This document shows positions 18,486 through 25,081 of a stretch of DNA of 28,338 nucleotides, one piece after another; positions within the stretch are counted from its first letter, which is position 1, and each line of letters starts with the position of its first letter. Where the stretch lies: positions 1 through 28,338 of IMG/VR virus record IMGVR_UViG_3300023281_001533; one strand, 5' to 3'. A model generated the notes under the pieces. That model searched no databases, had not been told where the DNA came from, and worked only from the letters and a program-made list of their open reading frames with translations. Position numbers and translations under genes: made by a program. Origin of the DNA: a virus.

Positions 18486-19933
18486 TGGCACTTAATCCCT
18501 TTTTTCTACAAGGAACTTCTTCTGAACAGAGATTAGTTCAGGACTTAATAAATGAACAGTTAAGGATGTATGGTGTTGAAGTTGTTTATATTCCAAGAAA
18601 ATTTGTAAATAAAAAAACAGTAATAGAAGAAGTTCAAACTTCAAGGTTTGATGATAATTTTGCAATAGAAGCATATGTCAATACTTATGATGGATATTCT
18701 GGAGCAGGTGATATTCTTACAAAATTTGGAATGAGTTTGAGAGATGAATTATTAATTACAATATCTAAAGAGAGATTTGAAGATTTTATTGCACCATTTT
18801 TGGGAGCTTTGGATGATGGAACAGGAGAAGGAGAAGTTATTTTATCAACTAGACCAGAAGAAGGAGATTTAGTTTATTTTCCACTTGGACAAAGAATATT
18901 TGAAGTAAAATTTGTAGAACACGAAAATCCATTTTATCAATTGGGTAAAAATTATGTTTATGAATTAAAATGTGAATTATTTGAATATCAAGATGAAATT
19001 ATTGATACTTCTATTGAAGAGATAGATACTCAAGTTCAAGAAGAAGGATATATTACAACACTAAAATTAATTGGTGTAGGCAGAACTGCAACAGCAATTG
19101 CATCTATTCAAGGATCAGTTAATTCTGGATATATAAAACAAATTTTTCTGAATAATGATGGTAGTGGATATACTACAGCACCAGTTGTTGCTATAAGCAG
19201 TTCTCCCACTGGACTATCTGGGGACAGAGCTACTGCGGTTGCAATAACAACAGTTAGTGGAGGAATTCGTTCTGTTGAAAGAATTTATTTAACGAATGCT
19301 GGAGCAGGATATACAGTTTCACCAATCATAACTATTTCTGGTGGAGGTGGAATAGGTGCAGCTGCAACTTGTTCTATTGAAACAACATTTAATGGACTAG
19401 TTAGATTTACTGTAACTGATGGTGGTGTTGGTTACGGAACTATTCCTATTATAACAATTTCTACACCTGGTCAAATTGCTATTAGTGGTGTGGGAGAAAC
19501 TGCTGTTGGAATTGCTTCTATTGGTGCAATTGGATCTGATGTTGGAGTAAAGGCAATATACATATCAAATCCAGGATTTGGATATACATCTACTCCAACA
19601 GTAACCATAGCAAATCCAGAAAGACTTACTGGTATTGGAACATATTTGTTTAATGAAATTGTAAGAGGATCTAGATCTGAAACTAGAGCAAGAGTTAAAG
19701 ATTGGGATACAGATACCAAAATTCTTAAAATTTCTAATGTTGGTGTTGGATCAACTCAAAAAGCATTTTTTGCAGGAGAAACAATTATTGGGACAGAATC
19801 TGGAGCTCTTTATAGTGTTAAAGAATACGAGCAAACAGATACTTATGATAAATACAGTCAAAATGACGAAATTGAAGAAGAAGCAGATCTTATTGTAGAT
19901 TTTTCAGAGTCAAATCCTTTTGGTGATTATTAA
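18485..19933 (+). CDS. 14: Neck protein gp14 with an added GxGY repeat domain
   Basis: The first 160 residues match T4 gp14: MYGVEVVYIPRKF (T4 MRGVECVYVPREF), YVNTYDGYSGAGDILTKFGM (T4 YLNSFEGYEG ... FFSNFGM), RDELLITIS, and EEGDLVYFPLGQRIFEV with ENPFYQLGKN (T4 KEGDLIYFPMDNSLFEI, YDPFYQLGQN). The C-terminus is acidic and ends NPFGDY, like the SPFDNDFMD end of T4. The protein is 482 aa against 256 in T4. The extra length comes mainly from residues 215-380, four tandem beta-type repeats listed separately. The ATG overlaps the gp13 stop by one base. gp14 sits in the neck with gp13, so the repeats probably decorate the neck surface; this is inference. Confidence 0.95.
   Translation: MALNPFFLQGTSSEQRLVQDLINEQLRMYGVEVVYIPRKFVNKKTVIEEVQTSRFDDNFAIEAYVNTYDGYSGAGDILTKFGMSLRDELLITISKERFEDFIAPFLGALDDGTGEGEVILSTRPEEGDLVYFPLGQRIFEVKFVEHENPFYQLGKNYVYELKCELFEYQDEIIDTSIEEIDTQVQEEGYITTLKLIGVGRTATAIASIQGSVNSGYIKQIFLNNDGSGYTTAPVVAISSSPTGLSGDRATAVAITTVSGGIRSVERIYLTNAGAGYTVSPIITISGGGGIGAAATCSIETTFNGLVRFTVTDGGVGYGTIPIITISTPGQIAISGVGETAVGIASIGAIGSDVGVKAIYISNPGFGYTSTPTVTIANPERLTGIGTYLFNEIVRGSRSETRARVKDWDTDTKILKISNVGVGSTQKAFFAGETIIGTESGALYSVKEYEQTDTYDKYSQNDEIEEEADLIVDFSESNPFGDY
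19127..19630 (+). repeat. Four tandem GxGY repeats within gp14
   Basis: Four diverged units of about 40 residues are visible, each with the core (I/V)xx(I/F)xxxxxGxGYxxxPxxxI: QIFLNNDGSGYTTAPVVAI, RIYLTNAGAGYTVSPIITI, RFTVTDGGVGYGTIPIITI and AIYISNPGFGYTSTPTVTI. The units are separated by Gly/Ala/Thr-rich linkers. Related single units occur in the gp7-position protein and, more weakly, in gp8 and the DUF4815 protein. Confidence 0.85.
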
Positions 19934-19960
19934 TCATCATATCATAAAGTTGATTTAAAA

Positions 19961-20788
19961 ATGTTTTGAATAAACGGGTATAGAAAAACGCTAGGAACAT
20001 ATTACTATCACGAAATTATAAGAAAGACTATTATATCTTTCGGAACACTTTTTAATCAAATTCATATTCGCCATGAAGATAAAAATGGTAATAATGCAAG
20101 TGACATAAGGGTTCCTATTGCATATGGACCAATACAAAAGTTTTTAGCGAGAATCCAACAACAACCAGAATTAAACAAGGCGACTCAAATTTCGTTACCA
20201 AGAATGTCTTTTGAGATGAATTCTCTTCAATATGATCCAACAAGAAAGGTTAGCATAGTTCAAACTTTTAAGGCATGTGATGATGGTGGCAATATTAAAA
20301 AAGTTTTTATGCCGGTTCCATATAATATTGGATTTGAACTTAATATTTTATGCAAGTTAAATGATGATGCCTTACAAATTATTGAACAAATTTTACCATA
20401 TTTTCAACCAGGATTTAGCATAACAGTTGATTTAGTAGATTCTATTGGAGAAAAAAAAGATATTCCGATAGTTCTTGAGAATATATCTTTTCAGGATGAT
20501 TATGAAGGAGATTTTTCAACTAGAAGAGCATTAATTTATACTTTGAGTTTTACTGCTAAAACTTATCTGTTTGGTCCAATTGCAGAAAGTTCTGATGGTC
20601 TTATTCGTAAGGTTCAGGTTGATGTATATACTAGTACAGATACTGTAAATGCAAAGCGTGAAATGAGATATACAGTAACTCCAGATCCATATGATGCAGA
20701 ACCAGATGATGATTTTGGATTTAATGAGAACTTTGAATTTCTTTCTGATGCAAAAGATTTTAGTCCAACTCGTAAAGTAGATATTTAA
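19961..20788 (+). CDS. 15: Tail terminator (tail sheath stabiliser) gp15, start interrupted by in-frame TGA
   Basis: This is the homologue of T4 gp15, the hexameric protein that caps tube and sheath and joins the tail to the neck. Matches include QIIEQILPYFQPGFSI (T4 QIVEQILPYFQPHFNT), DIPIVLENISFQDD, a region with STRRALIYTLSFTAKTYLFG, and SSDGLIRKV (T4 AEGLIRTT). The first ATG inside the open frame is 20204, but that would remove about 80 conserved residues: the same frame upstream encodes GTYYYHEIIRKTIISFGTLF and IRVPIAYGPIQKFLARI, matching T4 MFGYFY...GDLFSNIQI and IRVPITY. The natural start ATG-TTT (19961) is in the same frame, but TGA follows at 19967. The product would be about 266 aa without the 27-nt segment, or 275 if TGA is decoded; T4 gp15 has 272. 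Either recoding, a non-standard start after 19969, a real nonsense mutation or a base error explains this. Confidence 0.85.
19967..19993 (+). other. 27-nt segment with in-frame TGA in the gp15 N-terminus
   Basis: The segment begins TGAATAAACGGG and ends AAAACGCTA. It is nine codons long, keeps the frame, and lies between ATG-TTT and GGA-ACA-TAT. Joining its flanks gives MFGTYYYHEI, which aligns with the MFGYFYNSSF start of T4 gp15. After the stop it reads INGYRKTL. No flanking direct repeats or strong hairpin are visible. Confidence 0.6.
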
Positions 20789-20791
20789 TTT

Positions 20792-21214
20792 ATGAAAAAT
20801 AATTATGAAAAAATAGATGAGTCATTAAATATTACAAGTGAAATTGTTAATATAGAAAAAGAAACTCCTATTGTAAAAATAGAGACCTCAAATAATGGTG
20901 ACATAAGAAAAGATTATGAATATACAAGAGCAAATTTATATTCACTTATAGAAAAAGGACAGGAAGCTATTAATGGCATTATGGAACTTGCTGGTGAGGG
21001 AGGTAGTCCAAGAGCATATGAGGTTGCCGGACAATTAATTAAAAGTGTTGCAGATACAACAGATAAACTAATTGACTTACAGAAAAAACTTAAAGATGTT
21101 GAAGAGGATACTGTTAAAACTACTAATAATGTGACTAATAATGCATTATTTGTTGGATCAACTTCTGAACTATCAAAACTACTCAAGCAAGGTTTTCTAA
21201 ATAATAAAGAGTAA
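20792..21214 (+). CDS. 16: Terminase small subunit gp16
   Basis: The 140-aa protein corresponds to T4 gp16 (164 aa), which assembles into rings, recognises DNA and stimulates the gp17 packaging motor. The central part is the best match: KDYEYTRANLYSLIEKGQEA (T4 [20 protein letters not shown]), then GSPRAYEVAGQLIKSVADTT (T4 [20 protein letters not shown]), a charged helix KLIDLQKKLKDVEED, and a C-terminal ALFVGSTSELSKLLKQGFL (T4 TVFMGSPTDLMDEIG). The two long helices are the oligomerisation core in this family. The ATG lies three bases after the gp15 stop. Unusually, it is separated from gp17 by a 1.8-kb gene. Confidence 0.93.
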   Translation: MKNNYEKIDESLNITSEIVNIEKETPIVKIETSNNGDIRKDYEYTRANLYSLIEKGQEAINGIMELAGEGGSPRAYEVAGQLIKSVADTTDKLIDLQKKLKDVEEDTVKTTNNVTNNALFVGSTSELSKLLKQGFLNNKE

Positions 21215-21225
21215 GAAGTTTATTT

Positions 21226-23064
21226 GTGCATAATATAAAATCTCATAAAACAGTTGAACAAATTGCAAAGAAACACCGAATGGATGTTTCTGATATACAA
21301 AAGCAACTTGATATGGGAGAACCTATTGAGCATGAGCACACTCAAGATCATGATTTGGCGAAAGATATTGCTCTTCAACATCTTGATGAATTTCCAGATT
21401 ATTATACTCGTTTAAAAAAAATGGAGGCGGATGCAAAAAAAGAACATAAAAAGTTTAAGGATATAAAGGAAGAAGGTATTCGTGCTTGGTTTCTCTCAAA
21501 GTCTGTAGGTCCTAAACCCAAACGCGGTTGGGTAAATGTGGTTACTGGTGGAACTTGTGCAAGTGATGAACCTGGAGAAGGAACTCCCAAATGTGTCTCA
21601 TCTGAAAAAAGAGCAAGTATGACGAAAGCTGAAAGATTGTCTGCGGCAAGAAGAAAGAAATCAGCAGATCCTAAACAGCAAGAAAAATCTGGTGCTGCAG
21701 CACCTACTTATGTCCCTACAGATAAACCAAAAAAGAAAATGAATAAGGAAGAAGTAGAACTCCAAGAAGTCAAAGACAAACCAGGTAAAGGTAGTGGCAC
21801 AAAAGATGCTTGTTATACTAAAGTAAAATCTAGATATGATGTCTGGCCTTCTGCTTATGCGTCAGGAGCACTTGTAAAATGTCGTAAAGTTGGTGCCGCA
21901 AATTGGGGAAATAAAACTGAAGCAGTAAATATAAAGAAAAAAATAACAGAAGAAACTGGAATTAGATATTGTCCCAAATGTAAAAAAGATGAGACTAGAA
22001 ACGCATGTAGATATGGTCCAAAATACTGGGATATGTTTTCTTTACCATCAAAGTTATCAGATACAGTAACAGGAAATCAACTAGAATATGATATGAATAC
22101 GAATGACTCCAGTACTACTAATGAGGATTATGAACACTCTATGGCTAGGTCAGAACTCTCCACAATTATTTCTGCGGCAAAGAGACTTCGTAAAAAAATG
22201 AAAGGTGAAGGTAATATTGAGGCTTGGGTTCAATCTAAAATTACTAAAGCAGCAGATTATATTGATACTGCAGCAGATTATGTTGATAGTGGTGAAATGT
22301 CAGAAGAGTCTGTTTCTATTCAAGATGCAAATGGAAATAATTATACTCAATTTATTGATATTATTAAACCAAATCCGTTAAAAGCAAGTCAAGGTATTGG
22401 AAGCAAACTTTTGGGAGAAGCAGGTAAAAAATGCTGGACTGGTTATAAAAAGAAAGGAACTCAAAAACTTTTTGGTAAAACTTATAATCGTTGTGTTAAA
22501 GAGAGTTATTCTAATTGGAGAGAAGATTTATCTCAACAATTTAATGGAGTGCAACTTCACGAAAAACCTGGTGATGGATATCTTGGTCCAACTCCAATTC
22601 CAAATCCAATTCGTTTAGCACAAGATGCTGTTGATGCAACTAATAGAACAAGTCAAAAAAAAGTTGATTTTGTAAATAAAACTCTTGGACGTGATAGTGC
22701 ATCTATGCCAAAAACTACTTATTTTAATCCAGGTCCAAGTGCTGCGTCTCAAAAATATTTGGGACTTAAAAATTCATATGAATCAGAAAGTGAGTTAGTT
22801 GATGAGGACTGGCAATCAGTTAATCGTAAAGATAAAACTGATGGTTTAAGTCAAAAAGCAGTAAATGCATACCGTAGTGAAAATCCAGGATCTAAACTTC
22901 AAACAGCAGTTACTGAAAAGAAACCAACTGGTAAAAGAGCACAACGCAGAAAAAACTTTTGTAGTCGTATGTCTGGAATGAAAGCAAAACTTACTTCTGC
23001 AAAAACATCAAGAGATCCAGATTCAAGAATTAACAAAGCACTTCGTCGTTGGAATTGCAATTAA
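21226..23064 (+). CDS. Mosaic basic protein of unknown function between gp16 and gp17
   Basis: This 612-aa protein is a string of short modules. Residues 4-68 (SHKTVEQIAKKHRMDVSDIQ through EHEHTQDHDLAKDIALQHLD and FPDYYTRLKKME) resemble DUF5661. Residues 101-123 hold a GWVNVVTGGTC...KC pair of Cys. Residues 191-227 (KDACYTKVKSRYDVWPSAYA, then SGALVKCRK) resemble DUF5872-type modules. Residues 249-261 hold a CPKCKK...C zinc-knuckle-like patch. Residues 305-352 include EAWVQSKITKAADYIDTAAD. Residues 401-423 are KKCWTGYKKKGTQKLFGKTY with a closing NRC. Residues 526-612 (DGLSQKAVNAYRSENPGSKL; FCSRMSGMKAKLTSAKTSRD; INKALRRWNC) resemble DUF6321. Domain names are from memory. It is Lys/Arg-rich with paired Cys, which would suit nucleic-acid or metal binding. 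The GTG start has AAGAAG eight bases upstream and preserves the first module. Confidence 0.8.
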   Translation: MHNIKSHKTVEQIAKKHRMDVSDIQKQLDMGEPIEHEHTQDHDLAKDIALQHLDEFPDYYTRLKKMEADAKKEHKKFKDIKEEGIRAWFLSKSVGPKPKRGWVNVVTGGTCASDEPGEGTPKCVSSEKRASMTKAERLSAARRKKSADPKQQEKSGAAAPTYVPTDKPKKKMNKEEVELQEVKDKPGKGSGTKDACYTKVKSRYDVWPSAYASGALVKCRKVGAANWGNKTEAVNIKKKITEETGIRYCPKCKKDETRNACRYGPKYWDMFSLPSKLSDTVTGNQLEYDMNTNDSSTTNEDYEHSMARSELSTIISAAKRLRKKMKGEGNIEAWVQSKITKAADYIDTAADYVDSGEMSEESVSIQDANGNNYTQFIDIIKPNPLKASQGIGSKLLGEAGKKCWTGYKKKGTQKLFGKTYNRCVKESYSNWREDLSQQFNGVQLHEKPGDGYLGPTPIPNPIRLAQDAVDATNRTSQKKVDFVNKTLGRDSASMPKTTYFNPGPSAASQKYLGLKNSYESESELVDEDWQSVNRKDKTDGLSQKAVNAYRSENPGSKLQTAVTEKKPTGKRAQRRKNFCSRMSGMKAKLTSAKTSRDPDSRINKALRRWNCN

Positions 23065-23083
23065 TCTATTTTAATATAATACT

Positions 23084-24760
23084 ATGGCAATTCAAGATAT
23101 TCAACTCAAACAAGGTGATGCCTACCTTTCTAATCCAAATTTAAAAAGGGCAAATACTCCTATTCAGTGGTCTGAAGAGCAGATTATTGAATTTTTAAGA
23201 TGTAAGGACGATCCTGTTTATTTTGCGGAAAATTATGTAAAGATTGTGAATGTTGATGAAGGACTAGTTCCTTTTAATATGTATCCATTTCAAAGAAAAT
23301 TGATTCGGAATTTTCATAATCATAGATTCAATATCTGTAAGATGCCGCGTCAGGTTGGAAAGTCTGTTACTACAGTTTCTTATCTTTTACACTATATCGT
23401 CTTCAACGATAATGTAAATATTGGCATTCTAGCAAACAAAGCATCAACATCTAGAGAACTTCTTGGAAGATTGCAATTATCTTATGAGAACCTTCCAAAA
23501 TGGATGCAACAAGGTATTGTATCCTGGAATAAAGGTTCATTAGAATTAGAAAACGGATCAAAAATTGTTGCAGCATCTACCTCAGCATCTGCAGTTAGGG
23601 GAATGTCGTTCAATATTATTTTCTTGGACGAATTTGCATTCGTTCCAAATCATATTGCAGATGAGTTCTTTGCATCAGTTTATCCCACAATTTCATCTGG
23701 TAAAACTACTAAAGTTATTATAGTTTCGACGCCAAAAGGTATGAATCACTTCTACCGAATGTGGCACGATGCTGAAAGAGGTAAAAGTGAGTTTGTTGCA
23801 ACAGAAGTTCATTGGTCTGAAGTTCCTGGTAGAGATGAAAAGTGGAAAGAGCAAACAATTGCAAACACAAGTGAAGAACAATTCAGAGCAGAGCACTTAT
23901 GTGAGTTTTTAGGATCTGTTGGAACACTTATTAATCCAACAAAATTAAAAATACTTGTTTATGATGATCCAATAAAAAGAGGAGATAAAGGATTAGACAT
24001 CTACGAAGATCCAAAGGAAGATCACGATTACTTAATGACTGTTGATGTTGCAAGAGGAATTGGTAATGATTACTCTGCGTTTGTTGTTTTTGATATTACC
24101 AACTTCCCATATAAAGTTGTAGCAAAATATAAAAATAATGAAATTAAACCTATGCTATTTCCAAGTATTATTGAGAAAGTTGCAAATGGATACAATCATT
24201 CTTGGATATTGATTGAAGTTAATGATATAGGAGATCAAGTTGCAAATATTCTTCACTTTGATTTGGAATATGATAATGTTTTAATGTGTGCTATGAGAGG
24301 TAGAGCAGGGCAACTTGTTGGATCTGGATTTAGTGGGAAAAAATCTCAACTTGGTGTCAGAATGACTGCATCGGTTAAAAAACTAGGATGTTCTAATCTC
24401 AAACTATTAATTGAAGATGATAAGTTAATAGTTAATGATTATGATATTATTGCAGAATTAACTACATTTATTCAAAAACACAATTCTTTTGAGGCAGAAG
24501 AAGGATGTAATGATGATTTGGCGATGTGTCTTGTAATTTTTTCTTGGCTAGTCGCTCAAGAATATTTTAAAGAGATGACGGACAATGATGTTCGCAAAAG
24601 AATCTATGAAGAGCAAAAAAATCAAATAGATCAAGATATGGCACCATTTGGATTTATATCTGACGGTTTAGATGAAATGAATTCATTTGTCGATAGTGAT
24701 GGAGATAGATGGCATGCGGATGAATATGGAGATCGCTCATATATGTGGGAATACTCTTAA
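23084..24760 (+). CDS. 17: Terminase large subunit gp17 (packaging ATPase and nuclease)
   Basis: This 558-aa protein is the motor that translocates and cuts concatemeric DNA at the portal (T4 gp17, 610 aa). The ATPase domain has the Walker A motif MPRQVGKSV at 87-95 (Lys93; T4 SRQLGKTT), LENGSKIVAASTSASAVRG, the Walker B NIIFLDEF at 177-184 with catalytic Glu183, and coupling motif STPKGMNHFY at 215-224. The RNase-H-like nuclease domain shows Asp321 in TVDVARGIGNDYSA, Glu378 in ILIEVND and the Asp477-Asp478 pair in CNDDLAMCLVIFSWL, equivalent to T4 D401, E458 and D542. All key residues are present, so it should be active. ATG follows the previous stop by 19 bases; the zinc-ribbon gene starts directly after its stop. 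Confidence 0.98.
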   Translation: MAIQDIQLKQGDAYLSNPNLKRANTPIQWSEEQIIEFLRCKDDPVYFAENYVKIVNVDEGLVPFNMYPFQRKLIRNFHNHRFNICKMPRQVGKSVTTVSYLLHYIVFNDNVNIGILANKASTSRELLGRLQLSYENLPKWMQQGIVSWNKGSLELENGSKIVAASTSASAVRGMSFNIIFLDEFAFVPNHIADEFFASVYPTISSGKTTKVIIVSTPKGMNHFYRMWHDAERGKSEFVATEVHWSEVPGRDEKWKEQTIANTSEEQFRAEHLCEFLGSVGTLINPTKLKILVYDDPIKRGDKGLDIYEDPKEDHDYLMTVDVARGIGNDYSAFVVFDITNFPYKVVAKYKNNEIKPMLFPSIIEKVANGYNHSWILIEVNDIGDQVANILHFDLEYDNVLMCAMRGRAGQLVGSGFSGKKSQLGVRMTASVKKLGCSNLKLLIEDDKLIVNDYDIIAELTTFIQKHNSFEAEEGCNDDLAMCLVIFSWLVAQEYFKEMTDNDVRKRIYEEQKNQIDQDMAPFGFISDGLDEMNSFVDSDGDRWHADEYGDRSYMWEYS

Positions 24761-24997
24761 ATGAATTGGGATATTGATGATCAAATCAATACTCAACATT
24801 TACTTTTTTCGGAAAGAAACTGTAGAGTTTGTAAAAAAACAAAAATTCTTATAGATGATTTTTATCTAACTCGTAAAGGGAAAGGTGCCTTTGCATCAGC
24901 ATATTCTTATGAGTGTAAAGAATGCACCAAAAAAAGAATTATTCTCAGTAGAAAATCAAATACAAAGTCATTAGAGTTTGAATATCCTAACTGGTAA
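24761..24997 (+). CDS. Small CxxC...CxxC zinc-ribbon-like protein
   Basis: This 78-aa protein starts at the base after the gp17 stop, so it is almost certainly co-translated with gp17. It contains CRVCKKTKILIDDFYLTRKG and, about 25 residues later, YECKECTKKRI: two CxxC pairs that should bind one zinc ion. The same CxxC-x(n)-FY-x(n)-CxxC arrangement is found at the N-terminus of phage HNH endonucleases, but the HNH catalytic core (His-Asn-His) is absent. It may assist packaging or DNA recognition by gp17, or be the remnant of a homing nuclease; the sequence does not distinguish these. Confidence 0.8.
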   Translation: MNWDIDDQINTQHLLFSERNCRVCKKTKILIDDFYLTRKGKGAFASAYSYECKECTKKRIILSRKSNTKSLEFEYPNW

Positions 24998-25038
24998 ATC
25001 TGTTCATGGATTGTTTCCCCGATGTAAATAGTATTTTT

Positions 25039-25046
25039 AATAAATA
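25039..25046 (+). promoter_or_regulatory. Late promoter motif before gp18
   Basis: AATAAATA, matching the NATAAATA form of the T4-like late promoter, lies in the 84-base gap between the zinc-ribbon gene and gp18. A start near 25052 would give a leader of about 30 nt containing the gp18 Shine-Dalgarno. High sheath demand makes a dedicated promoter plausible. Confidence 0.5.
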
Positions 25047-25069
25047 TTTCTAGAGTAAATTTGGATCGC

Positions 25070-25074
25070 GAGGA
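25070..25074 (+). promoter_or_regulatory. Ribosome-binding site of gp18
   Basis: GAGGA, followed by seven bases and ATG at 25082. It fixes the start at 25082 instead of the in-frame TTG at 25061, which would place this site inside the coding region. Confidence 0.75.
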
Positions 25075-25081
25075 AACACAG

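Noticed and set aside
19967-19993. Self-splicing intron in gp15
   Set aside because: 27 nt is far too short for any group I or II intron, and no structure is visible.
20204-20788. Short gp15 starting at ATG 20204
   Set aside because: It would delete about 80 residues that match T4 gp15 upstream in the same frame.
23075-23080. TATAAT just before gp17 (and a similar one at the gp20 start) as host-type promoters
   Set aside because: No acceptable -35 element at 16-18 bases, and TATAAT is frequent by chance here.
25061-25081. TTG at 25061 as the gp18 start
   Set aside because: The ATG at 25082 has GAGGA at the right distance and gives the family N-terminus; the extra seven codons overlap the ribosome-binding site.
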